Source: Corticium candelabrum
Lineage: Eukaryota; Porifera; Homoscleromorpha; Homosclerophorida; Plakinidae
Length of the DNA stretch: 64,000 nucleotides
Direction: 5' to 3'
Assembly (NCBI RefSeq): GCF_963422355.1
Contig: NC_085089.1
Location: forward strand, 4,199,026 to 4,263,025
Shown here: in pieces, positions 21,974 to 31,952 of the stretch
Layout: the number at the start of each line of letters is the position of its first letter
How positions within the stretch are numbered: the first letter of the stretch is position 1
The notes under the pieces: model-generated
What the model was told of the DNA's origin: nothing
The model's input: the letters and a program-made list of their open reading frames with translations, nothing else
Databases searched by the model: none
Translations under genes and position numbers: made by a program

Positions 21974-24900
21974 ATGGCAGAAGGACTGAAACCGCCTCAA
22001 GCATTCACAACCACACTGGAAGCAGCCAAAGAATGGCCACAGTGGCGGGACCATTTTACATTCTACATGACAGCAACAAAGAAGGACAAAGAAGACGAGA
22101 AAACGAAAGTCGCAATACTACTCACGGCAATGGGAGGGGAAGCCATCTCCGTCTACCGAACATTCACTTGGGCCGCAGACGGCGACGAGGACAAACTGGA
22201 CTGCGTCATTAGAGCGTTCAACAACTACTTCAAGCCTAAAAGTAATGAAATCTACGAAAGATTCCTGTTCCTGCAGAGGAAACAACAACCGAATGAGCCC
22301 TTCGACAGCTTCTACACAGATTTGCTGCGCCTGGTGGAAACCTGCGGATATCACCAAGAGGAGAAAACGAAGATCATCCGGGACCAGATTGTAATCAATA
22401 TCACCGCAGACAACGTCCGCGAGAAACTGTTGGCAGAATCTGACCTAACCCTAACCAAAGCTGTAGACATGTGCAGGTCAATGGAAGCGACAACCCGTTA
22501 CATTGCCAGTATGACATCAACCGCCACAGCCTTGAAAGAATGCGTCACCGACGCGGCGGCGGTACACATGGTGAAAGCCATGAAGCAGCGCCCTTGCCAC
22601 TACTGCGCGACAAACCACAAACCAAAAAACTGCCCAGCATGGGGAAAACAATGCAAATATTGCGGCATTATGAATCACACGGCGGAAGCATGCAAAAAGG
22701 CAGAAAAGGACAGACTAGCCCGACGACAAACAACAAAGGAGACGGCCAATGCGATATCGCCACAACGAGCCACACCAGACACACCAGAGAACGAGGAGAG
22801 AGACCATTTCGCTTACTGCACCGGTACCACGACACAAACCAGTAAAACAAAGGCTAAAGTCTGGAACATAATACTGGACATAGGAGGGAGAGGTTTGAAA
22901 GCCAAAATCGACACAGGTGCAACGTGCAACATACTGCCATTCACTGCTTACCGCGTCCTCTGTGCTAGCCCTCCCACGCCAACAGAAGTTCAGCTAACAG
23001 CATACGGAGGAACAAAATTAGATGTCTGTGGGAAAACAACCATGGAGGCAACATTTCAAGGAGTCACCCGCAGGATGGAATTCATCATAGTACGAGAGAA
23101 CGTGGAGACGCTCATAGGATTGCCTTCCATCACTGACTTGGGACTAATACAACAGACCCTAGCAGTGGATGCAACAGGGGACACACCCACAGCTATATCA
23201 GAGTTCAAAGATGTCTTTAAAGGACTGGGACGACTACCAGGAGAGTACAGCATCAAACTAAAGACAAATGCACAACCAGTCATCCAACCAGCTAGAAGAG
23301 TTCCATTTAGGTACAGACAGGAACTGAAGTCACAACTGGATGAAATGGAGAAACAAGGCATCATAGCCAAAGTAACAGAGGCTACTAATTGGGTCAGTCC
23401 CATAGTCCTTGTAACAAAGCCAGGTAAAGACAAACTAAGGATATGCATTGATCCAGGAGCGTTGAACAAGGCTATACAAAGGGAGCACTATCAATTGAAA
23501 ACACCCGAAGAGATATTCGGCACGTTGGCAGGCTCACAATATTTCTCAACCCTAGATGCTACATCTGGTTTTCTACAGATTGCCCTAGACAAGGAAAGTA
23601 GCTACTTGACAACAGTGGCAACTCCTTTTGGGCGCTACCGGTATTGCCGACTACCTTTCGGAATCAGCTCTGCCCCAGAAGTGTTTCACAGAATAGTGAC
23701 AGAATCCTTTGCAGACATACCTGGGGTACACACCTATGTGGATGACATCCTTGTATCAGGCTGTAGCGTAGAGGAGCACGACAAACGCCTTCAGATGGTC
23801 CTCGAAAGGTGTAGGGAGCTGAACCTTAGACTCAACCGATCCAAATGCCAGTTCAGAAAGACTGAATTAAAGTATCTGGGACATGTGCTTACATCAGAAG
23901 GGATAAAACCTGACCCAGAAAAAGTCGAGGCCATTGAGCAATTCCCAAAGCCACAGTCCAAGACAGATGTTTCAAGACTCCTGGGCCTGGTTACATATTT
24001 GTCGAAATTTTGTCCTACTTTGGCTGAGACAGCCAGCCCACTGCGACAGCTAACACAGCAGGAGACTGCATGGGTGTGGGACTCCGTTCACGACCGCACC
24101 CTACAGCATGTGAAAGATCTAGTGACAAAGGCCCCAGTACTACGACTTTTTGATCCAGCATTACCAGTGAGACTAACTGTGGACGCATCACAACATGGGT
24201 TGGGAGCAGCTGTTATTCAAGAGGGGCACCCAGTAGAATACGCGTCAAGAACAATGTCCAGCATACAACAGAAATATGCACAAATAGAGAAGGAAATGCT
24301 TGCCATCCAGTTTGGACTAACAAGATTCCATCAGTATGTGTATGGACAAGATGTCATAGTGGAGACTGACCACAAGCCACTACTTGGAATACTGAAAAAG
24401 CCCCTTGCTGAAGTCAGTCCTAGGCTTCAGAGAATGCGCCTACGATGTCTCAAATACAACTACACGCTAGAGCACCATTCCGGGAAAGAAATGGTCCTGG
24501 CCGATTCTCTGAGCAGAATGCCATCTACAACACCCTATACAGACTATGATGAACTAACAGAAGAGCAAATCGACTCCGTCACAGAGCAAATCATTCCCAC
24601 ACCACTTGGACGTGAAAGATGTACGGAAGCGACCAGACAAGACCCTACAATGCAGGCACTCATCACTTACATACACACAGGATGGCCACCTACAAGGAGG
24701 AGTGTCCCGGGTCCAATCAAACCGTACTGGAATGTGAGACACGACCTAACAGAGAAAGACGGCATAGTCCTCAAAGGAAGCCAAGCTGTCGTCCCTGTGA
24801 CAATGCGCAAAACGGTGATGAACAGTATACATGAGGGACACTATGGAATAGTGAAGTGTATAGAAAGGGCCAAGACGTCAGTGTACTGGCCTGGCTACAC

Positions 24901-25990
24901 CAATGAAATACATGACATGGTAGCGAGTTGCAGCAAATGCCAAGAAAATCGAAGCCAGAACCCAAAGCCAGACACTAAACCTCATGATGTTCCACACTAC
25001 CCCTACCAGAAAGTGGGAACAGACTTGTTTGAACTACAAGGGGAACATTACCTACTTACCATCGATTACTACAGCAAATGGGTGACCATAGATCACCTCC
25101 AGTCAACAAAAGCAGCTGATGTGATAACTATCCTAGACAAGCATTTTGCCAATTTTGGAATACCAGAAACAATATTCTCGGACAACGGGCCACAATACGC
25201 CAACGAAGAATTTCGCAAGTTCTCCAGGAAGCTGGGATTTCAACACACCACATCCAGTCCAGGCTACCCAGCCAGCAATGGCCAAGCGGAAAGAGGTGTC
25301 CAAACAGTCAAGAAAATGATGGCCAAGATGTTGGAGGAGGGCCGTACAATCAATGACGCTCTAAGAGTCCTTAGGAACACACCAATAGGAGGAGACCTGC
25401 CTACTCCTGCCATCCTGCTACAGGGGAGACACCTCCGAACCCAACTAACAATAAATACTGAGACTCTGGTTCCACATAACATGGATGCAGACAAGACCAG
25501 ACAAAAACTAATCGCCCACCAATCCCAATATGCGTTCTATGGAGCCACAGGAAACACAACGAACTCACCTCTGCTTCCTGATGAAAGCGTAAGGACAATG
25601 AGAGGAAAAAAATGGGTACCAGCAAAAGTCATTGGACACCACACAGAGCCCCAATCCTACATCCTCAGACTAGCAAATGGACGGACAGTGAGAAGAACTA
25701 GAACACACATAAACAGGACAACAGAAGTGTGGGATGACAACACAATGTTCGCTAAGTACACTCCGACGGGACAACAAACAAACACCAGCCTGTCAGAAGG
25801 ACAACCACCAAATCAACCTGAAGAGACAAACGTACTGCCAGACACGGAGATCAGATCTCCGAATACAGAAAGCCCTCCAAAATCTGCCAAGTCCCCAACT
25901 GCACCTGCAAGCCAACCTGCAGTCAAAACAACAAGGCTGGGGAGGATCTCAAGACCACCACGACGCCTACTGGAGGACTACACTACGTAA
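21974..25990 (+). CDS. gag-pol: Element B Gag-Pol polyprotein (1338 aa)
   Basis: The ATG at 21974 (MAEGLKPPQ) is the first in frame after the primer binding site; the frame also extends back into the LTR but without an ATG. Domains in order: Gag capsid-like region (about 1-190); two Cys/His knuckles near 207-240 (second CKYCGIMNHTAEAC); aspartic protease (KIDTGATCNILP, about 310); reverse transcriptase (YVDDILV near 587); RNase H (VDASQHGLGA, about 736); integrase with HHCC (about 950-990) and a D,D(35)E core (TDLFEL, SDNGPQYA, GQAERG, about 1014-1105). Gag and Pol share one frame without shift or stop. The order is standard Ty3/gypsy. The proteins resemble the mag-type lineage, a family-level impression only. 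Confidence 0.95.
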   Translation: MAEGLKPPQAFTTTLEAAKEWPQWRDHFTFYMTATKKDKEDEKTKVAILLTAMGGEAISVYRTFTWAADGDEDKLDCVIRAFNNYFKPKSNEIYERFLFLQRKQQPNEPFDSFYTDLLRLVETCGYHQEEKTKIIRDQIVINITADNVREKLLAESDLTLTKAVDMCRSMEATTRYIASMTSTATALKECVTDAAAVHMVKAMKQRPCHYCATNHKPKNCPAWGKQCKYCGIMNHTAEACKKAEKDRLARRQTTKETANAISPQRATPDTPENEERDHFAYCTGTTTQTSKTKAKVWNIILDIGGRGLKAKIDTGATCNILPFTAYRVLCASPPTPTEVQLTAYGGTKLDVCGKTTMEATFQGVTRRMEFIIVRENVETLIGLPSITDLGLIQQTLAVDATGDTPTAISEFKDVFKGLGRLPGEYSIKLKTNAQPVIQPARRVPFRYRQELKSQLDEMEKQGIIAKVTEATNWVSPIVLVTKPGKDKLRICIDPGALNKAIQREHYQLKTPEEIFGTLAGSQYFSTLDATSGFLQIALDKESSYLTTVATPFGRYRYCRLPFGISSAPEVFHRIVTESFADIPGVHTYVDDILVSGCSVEEHDKRLQMVLERCRELNLRLNRSKCQFRKTELKYLGHVLTSEGIKPDPEKVEAIEQFPKPQSKTDVSRLLGLVTYLSKFCPTLAETASPLRQLTQQETAWVWDSVHDRTLQHVKDLVTKAPVLRLFDPALPVRLTVDASQHGLGAAVIQEGHPVEYASRTMSSIQQKYAQIEKEMLAIQFGLTRFHQYVYGQDVIVETDHKPLLGILKKPLAEVSPRLQRMRLRCLKYNYTLEHHSGKEMVLADSLSRMPSTTPYTDYDELTEEQIDSVTEQIIPTPLGRERCTEATRQDPTMQALITYIHTGWPPTRRSVPGPIKPYWNVRHDLTEKDGIVLKGSQAVVPVTMRKTVMNSIHEGHYGIVKCIERAKTSVYWPGYTNEIHDMVASCSKCQENRSQNPKPDTKPHDVPHYPYQKVGTDLFELQGEHYLLTIDYYSKWVTIDHLQSTKAADVITILDKHFANFGIPETIFSDNGPQYANEEFRKFSRKLGFQHTTSSPGYPASNGQAERGVQTVKKMMAKMLEEGRTINDALRVLRNTPIGGDLPTPAILLQGRHLRTQLTINTETLVPHNMDADKTRQKLIAHQSQYAFYGATGNTTNSPLLPDESVRTMRGKKWVPAKVIGHHTEPQSYILRLANGRTVRRTRTHINRTTEVWDDNTMFAKYTPTGQQTNTSLSEGQPPNQPEETNVLPDTEIRSPNTESPPKSAKSPTAPASQPAVKTTRLGRISRPPRRLLEDYTT

Positions 25991-26048
25991 TTAGCAACCA
26001 TTGCTTGACACTGCACTTTTGAGTTGAAGCCACCCAGAGACAGATAGA

Positions 26049-26152
26049 TGACATGTAATGTAATTAGATTCACTATCCCGTATGTGTAATCGGAAATAGA
26101 CCAGAGCGATTCTGACTGTCACGAAGTGCACAGCGGTAACCGTTATCTTACA
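26049..26152 (+). repeat. Element B 3' LTR (104 bp)
   Basis: Identical to the 5' LTR. It begins 58 bp after the gag-pol stop codon and is followed by the ATAAT target duplication. Confidence 0.97.
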
Positions 26153-26639
26153 ATAATAAGCTAAGTTATACTAGATAGATAAAACAAAAATTGTCTTTCT
26201 TATAGTCATAATGTAATAGATATTTTGTAGACAAGATGTCGCTCAAAATGCATCCACCAACACAATGAACCCTCAAGTGCAACACGCCTAGAGTGCAGTA
26301 AGATAAAAAAATGCAGTGTGTACTACAAATAACAAAATCATAAGTATCGAAGCTTGTCATTAATGGTCTGTCAATAACCAAACTGATGACCACTTGAGCT
26401 TCGTGGTTACAGAAGACACAAGCTGTCATGTGAGCATTTCTTACTAAACATTAGGTAGCCTCAGCAAAAAAAGCATTTTTCAGAATCCTAACACAATGTC
26501 TCCATAGGAAATCAAAGCATCATTATGCTTGTGTTTGCTATATCACTGCAAAATTAACAAACCATGGACTCACTCACTGGCAATCTGACAAAATTTTTTT
26601 AAAATCTCAAGTATTTAAATTAGTTGTCTATTTAGTTAA

Positions 26640-26991
26640 TCAATTGTAACCACTGACATTGAGAACATCCCCTGATGGCAGTTGCAATGACTGGGACATA
26701 TGTAGTCTCCTCTTCTTTGCCAATGAAACACCTTGAAGAGGTGCAGTAGTTCTTCTCATATTGCAACTTTTCTTCCCCCTTTCCTTGCCATACAACGGCA
26801 TTATACTGCCTTGAATCAATTGCTTCATTCGAATGTAGCTAACAGCAAGCCGGAGAATGTGATTCGTTTTCAACTTCTCTTTGTTAGTTCCTGAAGGTAA
26901 TGGGAGAAGTTTTGCTAGCTGAGAAACAGCTTCAGTTGTTGAGTTACGACGTTTCTTGGCTGTCTTAACGAGTTTGTTTTGAAGCGCATAC
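26640..26991 (-). CDS. bHLH-PAS protein, bHLH exon (3' boundary uncertain)
   Basis: Minus strand, entering through the acceptor CACAATTTAG before 26991. The frame encodes KTAKKRRNSTTEAVSQLAKL, then LPLPSGTNKEKLKTNHILRL and AVSYIRMKQLIQG. A basic stretch, the L-x-x-L-L-P-x-P first helix end, a short loop, then R-L-x-V-S-Y-I-R is the bHLH of PAS-family regulators, which bind DNA as heterodimers. The frame runs on to a stop at 26640. The true donor is unknown; candidates include GTATAA after IQGS's Gly codon, GTGTTT after TTCAAG, and GTCAGT near 26655. The N-terminal exon would lie above 27000 and was not identified. Confidence 0.7.
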
Positions 26992-26994
26992 CTA

Positions 26995-27520
26995 AATTGT
27001 GACAGCAATATCAATACCAAAAACAGCACCTGTAGCAAAAGACAAAGTTGTATATATAAAAACTAGATTCAGCAATGACAGTGGCAAGAAAAGCCTTTCA
27101 AGTTGCTTCAAATTCTGGCACAACTCCAGTATCTCCCAAACTGGCTTTGCACGTGAGGTCTTGTGACTACTCCAGCAACTCCTATACCGAGCCGATTAGT
27201 GAGGCTCTAGAGCATAAAGGAACAAAGCAACTAGTGGAGTGGGAGCACCCAGTGAGTCGTCAGTATACTGCTCACTGCCCTTGTGGCGTTGTCAATAAGA
27301 GTTGAGACAAACTCCTAGGGGGTTCTAAGAGGGATGGTAGAGTTGGCTTCTATCCTATGTACAGTCAGTGGAAGAAGCAGTTGGCAGCCGGCGGTATGTA
27401 CAGTTCACGAGACAGGTTCGGGAGATGCTGGAGTCACTCCTAAATTCCTAATCTGTGATAGTGATTATAAGACAAGTACAGTATGTGTAACACAATACGT
27501 AACACCTAGACATCTTTCTA
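26995..27520. other. No gene recognised
   Basis: Upstream side of the bHLH exon. A short first exon of the bHLH-PAS gene might lie here or further up, but no start codon plus donor combination stands out. Confidence 0.35.
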
Positions 27521-27527
27521 GACTCAT

Positions 27528-28311
27528 ACTAGTCTTGTGTAGCCAAACCCCTCCCCTTTTTATATCTACCTGCGGGGAAAAGGGTTTGGTGAAATTGCAC
27601 ACTAGTACAGATGCCAGGCATACGACCACAACTTTCCAACTAGTACAATGTAATTAGATTAAGGTTAAGCTGACAAGTGATAATTACTGGAACACTCTTC
27701 TCTGTTGTCCAGGAGGACTCACTTGTTGGAAGGCTGACAACAATCAATGGACAGACTTTATGATAGTATGGTATCGTTCATGGTATAGGGTGTCTAATTA
27801 GCTACGAATTCACCGAAACTGCGCGCTAACCTCTGCTTAATTGTTTCGACCACTAAGCCTCGGCTAAGCACCTGCCGATAGGCTGCGATGCCATTGCCTT
27901 GATCTCTTCCTGCAACCCTTGAATTTGCTGATCGAGACTGTGAAACGAATCAAGCTTTGTTTGGCAAATGCATCACAAACAGGCTCGATCCAGCTGCTTC
28001 TGTCTTGCCAGCTGGTCTCAAAAAAATGTTCGACTAGTTTACACTTGCCAAGATGTCTACATCGCTTGAGCATTGCAAGAGCCGTTTCTTTTTCTTTGGT
28101 GCGTTTTGCTGGAAAGAGACTCCAAGTACATAGCACAACAGTCCCATTGCATAACTTGAGTGGGGTTGATTGCACATTTACGTTAATGTAATTATCTGCC
28201 ACCCTGCCACCTGAAAGTCAGTGGCGGCTGGCACCAGTCCTTGCATGCAATTTCACCAAACCCTTCCCTGCTGCTAGATATCAAAAGGGGAGGGGTTTGG
28301 CTACAGACTAG
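27528..28311. mobile_element. Inverted-repeat element, about 95-bp arms
   Basis: The left arm starts CTAGTCTTGTGTAGCCAAAC and carries CCCTCCCCTTTT and AAAGGGTTTGGTGAAATTGCA. The right arm is the inverse, ending GGTTTGGCTACAGACTAG. ACTCAT lies immediately outside both ends (about 27522-27527 and 28312-28317), a possible 6-bp target duplication. A 112-codon minus-strand frame inside (28202-27864) resembles no family I recognise and is probably chance. Confidence 0.6.
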
Positions 28312-28319
28312 ACTCATTT

Positions 28320-29100
28320 AACCACAGTGACTCATCACTAGTCACACCACACTGCCAAAGGCTTTGAAGTGAAGTGAGTGTGCAGATCCATAGACAGCCA
28401 TATGAGAGAGTCCGATCTCTTCCAACAGCTCTTAATCTTACTTTACGATTACCGTGACAAGGAAATACCTACCCAAACACAGGTACAATGCTAGTGTACG
28501 TCTATCTAGGTCTAAATTCCAAGAAGGCATGAAACGCGAAGATATAGACCACATAAGCTGTCTATAAGTTGATATTATAACGTCATTAGCTCATAAATAC
28601 AAGCCGAAGCGCCATTCCATTTTAGGAATCGTAGATACGGTTCTATAAACAGAAACCTACGGAGTCCTCATCACAGTGCACCTAGGAACGGCGTGAACTT
28701 GACTACGTCATTACACATTATAAGTTACCATTCCCAACAACAAGAAGCTACATACCACAGAAGTAAGCAACATGCTGCTAATACAGTGATTTCTTACTGT
28801 TGAGGAGCAGTGTCGCTAGGGATGGTCGCCATATTGCAGTGTCACAACCAATGCAATGAACCAAATAGTCGAAGCAGCTAAGTGCTGAACGTTTAGCGAC
28901 TCAAGACGATTATGAAGTGCTTCGATCAACGACACATAGGATCAACAAAGTCGTTGTTCCGCTTGCCGAACCAACCCGTTCCTTTTTGTCTTCTTTACGT
29001 GTGCTGTAGACGTGTCTAATACAGTCAAAGCACGTAGCTGTCACAAATCTGAACTCTCTAGACACAGTACGAGTAGGTTTGCATTCCCAGACAGCATATG
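28320..29100. other. No gene recognised
   Basis: Non-coding, no clear repeat structure. It ends at the outer inverted repeat of the composite structure beginning at 29104. Confidence 0.4.
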
Positions 29101-29991
29101 ACCGTTTTATAGAGTCCCGGATCTGATCTCGGTCATTTCCTAATCTCGAGAATAGGTGCGATCAGTTTTCAAGTTCTACAGCAGCAACGTTACGACGGAT
29201 ACTGACGTGACCCACTCTACCTAGTTGCTATCCAGTAGGACTATGACGCTGGCGTAGCAGCTAGGTCTGGCTGCAGCTATTTGGCGGAGAACAAGTGACA
29301 GAGTATCATATCTCGGTCAGTGCTTGCCATCTCGTTTCTACAACTCCGTTTGAGACGCAAGTCATCTGTGTCGATAGGCTCCTTATATGACTTCCTTTTG
29401 CCAAATTGTTGGTTTTGTCTTGTCAACCTCTACTCTCGCAGACAACGAAGAAGACGGATGACTCACGGGACATAATCTCGGTCACCTGATCTCGAGTGAT
29501 TTTCTCTCTTCAGACGCAGATCTGAGGCGTTCTTTTGGCTAATGTTATAGTCATCACCGCTGGCTACTATGCCTACGGGGTGATGTTAGTGCTCATCGTA
29601 CTGTTGTTATGGCAGAACGTGAAATGTGAGAGACAAATACTCGGACATCCGGGATCATATCTCGGTCAGTCGCTTTCATCGCGTTTATACAAGACGAATT
29701 GAGACGGTAGTCATGTCTGTTGAAAGGGTCGCTTTGGATGTTTATGCCACTGAATAGCCGGTTTTGTCTCTTCAGTTTTTCTGTTGCAGGGCGGTGGGAA
29801 AGGTGATCGACCTATGGGACCTAATCTCGGTCACACTTGTATGAGCGCACTTCTTGGGTTCTACAGCTTTCAGGTAAGTGGTCTTACCTTCATTGGGCAT
29901 TGTACATACGGTCACAGTCGACTAAGGCTGATTGAAAGTGTTTTGTAGTGAATTTGTAGAACTATAGCAGATTCTGGTAACTAGACTGTTA

Positions 29992-30549
29992 GGGCGCGTT
30001 TCCACTAGTGCCTAAACCGGTTTAACAAGTGGTTTAAGCTAAACTGGTTTAAGAATTGACCTGTTTCCACCTGCACTAAACCAGTTATATGTTAAACCTA
30101 AACCTATTTCTTAAACCTACTTTGAAGTAGGCTTAGCAAAGTGGTTTAGGTTTAACTGTCACATGACAGTAGCGCGCTTGTTTAGATGGCTTCTGACAAT
30201 GTCGTTTTGATGATATTGACTATTTTGCTGGGATAGGATTGCCTTAAAAGATGTAAGGGTCGTTAACAAGGGGAGAGAAATCAGTAGCTACTGAGAGAGA
30301 CAAGACGGTGTCTTTGGTCATCGTCATGCAAATTCCTACTAGCAGATGCTGAATCAGTGAAAACCACCAGTTGCTCTGACTCGGCGACAAAGCAGCCCGA
30401 TACTTCAAAATAAGGCGTTTCTAGACAGTTTGTTTTGCACATCCCAGATGTGCAAGTTCCTAGTGGAAACAGCGCTTTCTTGAACTGGTGTAGTTCTTAA
30501 ATTCATTTAAGCTAAACTAGTTTAAGGTGCAGCTAGTGGAAACACGGCC
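29992..30549. mobile_element. PIF/Harbinger-like MITE with TTA target duplication
   Basis: The ends are GGGCGCGTTTCCACTAG and, inverted, GGCCGTGTTTCCACTAG. TTA lies directly outside both (29989-29991 and 30550-30552), as in PIF/Harbinger insertions. The interior near each end is rich in variants of TTTAAGCTAAACTGGTTTAA, giving subterminal palindromes. It is 558 bp long and non-coding. Confidence 0.7.
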
Positions 30550-30552
30550 TTA

Positions 30553-31236
30553 GTTGTCCTGTCTAAACTATGTTTTTCAATAATAATTAAGATAACATTT
30601 ATTTAGTACATGTGGTTTAGTGCTAATTAGCAAATTTTGTGAGTGATAGATTGATCCTCATGGAGATAAACATTGAATCCATTCTGGCACAAGTTGAATG
30701 TCACAAGAGTATGCCAGGACTCTGCATACTTGTAAACTGTGTACGTACTACGATCTTGTTGATTGTAAGATTTTAGCTACATCAGTTATTATCAACAACA
30801 TGCACTGCTTAGCTAATTAGCTAATTTTATACACAGAAGGTTCGTTGGATATTTTCACTGGACTAATTATCATAACTTTCTCAGACTCAAAACTGTGTCA
30901 TGAGAAAGATTGTTTTCTCTTTGGCAACATGTCACCATTATCATAAGTTCTCAGCATAACTCTCCTAGAGATAAAAGTGAAAAGCAGTTTGTGTGCAATT
31001 CTACTTGATAAAATCATCAATCATCCCATCCAAGATAAAGAATCATTATATCTGCCAGTCAAGAATGTAGAAACAAGTAGGAATACTCTCTAGTTAACTG
31101 CCAACAAAATGTGAAAATTCAGAGTCATCACGTTACAAGTTTGAAGTGCTAAAATAGTAAGTTAAACACACACATTCCTGACAATATAGCTCTAGAACAA
31201 CAGTAGACTATAAATCACGCAATACAACCTACTTGA
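30553..31236. other. No gene recognised
   Basis: AT-rich non-coding sequence between the MITE and the 5' LTR of element C. Confidence 0.4.
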
Positions 31237-31322
31237 TGTACAGTATCCGGGTGCTGGTCATCCGGGGGTTTGATCCTGGTAGTAGCTCTTTCAATAGCCA
31301 ACCACGAGATATTACACTGGCG

Positions 31323-31940
31323 ACGAGGATGGGATGATTTGCTGCGAGATAGACTGGTAGTGGGAGTTCAAGATGAGAGGATTCAGAGACGGTTGCTGTC
31401 AGAGAGAGATCTGAAATTCCAGAAAGCGTACGAGGTGGCTCAAGCGATGGAGTTCGCAGCTAAGAATGCTGAATAGTTGAGTGCTAGCGCAAGTGTGGAT
31501 GTCAAGCCTGAGACACCACCGGTGGTTGTACAAAATGCAACAGCCAGAAACCCACTCTGTCAAGCTGCTATCGATGTGGCTATAAGGGCCATGTTCCATC
31601 AAGCCGCCGTTTTAAGTCAGCAATTTGTCACGGGTCCGAAAAGATGGGGCACATACTTAGAGCATGCAAGGCCAAAGGGAAGGGTGGCAAGCAAGAACAG
31701 CAAGCAGCTGTAGTGGAACAGGAATGGGAATTACCTGAGGATGGTGAACAGTCACAACAGTATCATCACTATGTGACTCACAAAGTGAGTAAAGAGGAGA
31801 TAGTAAATTCTTTGGAGTCAAACCAGAAGCCCTGGTTTACTCCAATGATGATAGAAGGGAAAAAGCTTGACATGGAAATTGACACTGATGCATCAGTGTC
31901 ACTGATCAGTGAAGCAGTTTACAGGCAGCTGAGGAAATAG
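31323..31940 (+). pseudogene. Element C gag remnant and protease
   Basis: Only the C-terminal half of gag is present. LLRDRLVVGVQDERIQRRLL begins almost directly after the primer binding site, so the capsid N-terminus has been deleted. A TAG at 31474 and frame changes follow. A Cys/His knuckle region can be traced at about 31557-31680 (two knuckles in the third frame). Protease is seen as MEIDTDASVSLI at about 31875: the active-site triplet DTG reads DTD, which should abolish activity. A TAG at 31938 separates it from the RT frame. Confidence 0.75.
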
Positions 31941-31952
31941 GAGCGCCCTGCA

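Larger units (their letters stand above)
21840..26152 (+). mobile_element. Element B: intact young Ty3/gypsy LTR retrotransposon
   Basis: Two 104-bp LTRs (21840-21943 and 26049-26152) appear identical base for base. They start TGACATG and end TTACA. ATAAT is duplicated directly outside (21835-21839 and 26153-26157). TGGTGTCAGGAGG follows the 5' LTR at once as a primer binding site, and a purine-rich AGAGACAGATAGA precedes the 3' LTR. One uninterrupted gag-pol frame fills the interior. Identical LTRs plus an open frame indicate very recent insertion and probable activity. It lies in the presumed intron of the minus-strand bHLH-PAS gene, in opposite orientation. Confidence 0.97.

Noticed and set aside
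27864-28202. 112-codon minus-strand frame and its 90-codon plus-strand overlap
   Set aside because: Inside an inverted-repeat element, no recognisable motif, and equally open on the opposite strand.
31260-31316. Possible tRNA B box (GGTTTGATCCT) in the element C LTR
   Set aside because: No cloverleaf or A box around it; it is simply LTR sequence repeated at 35113.
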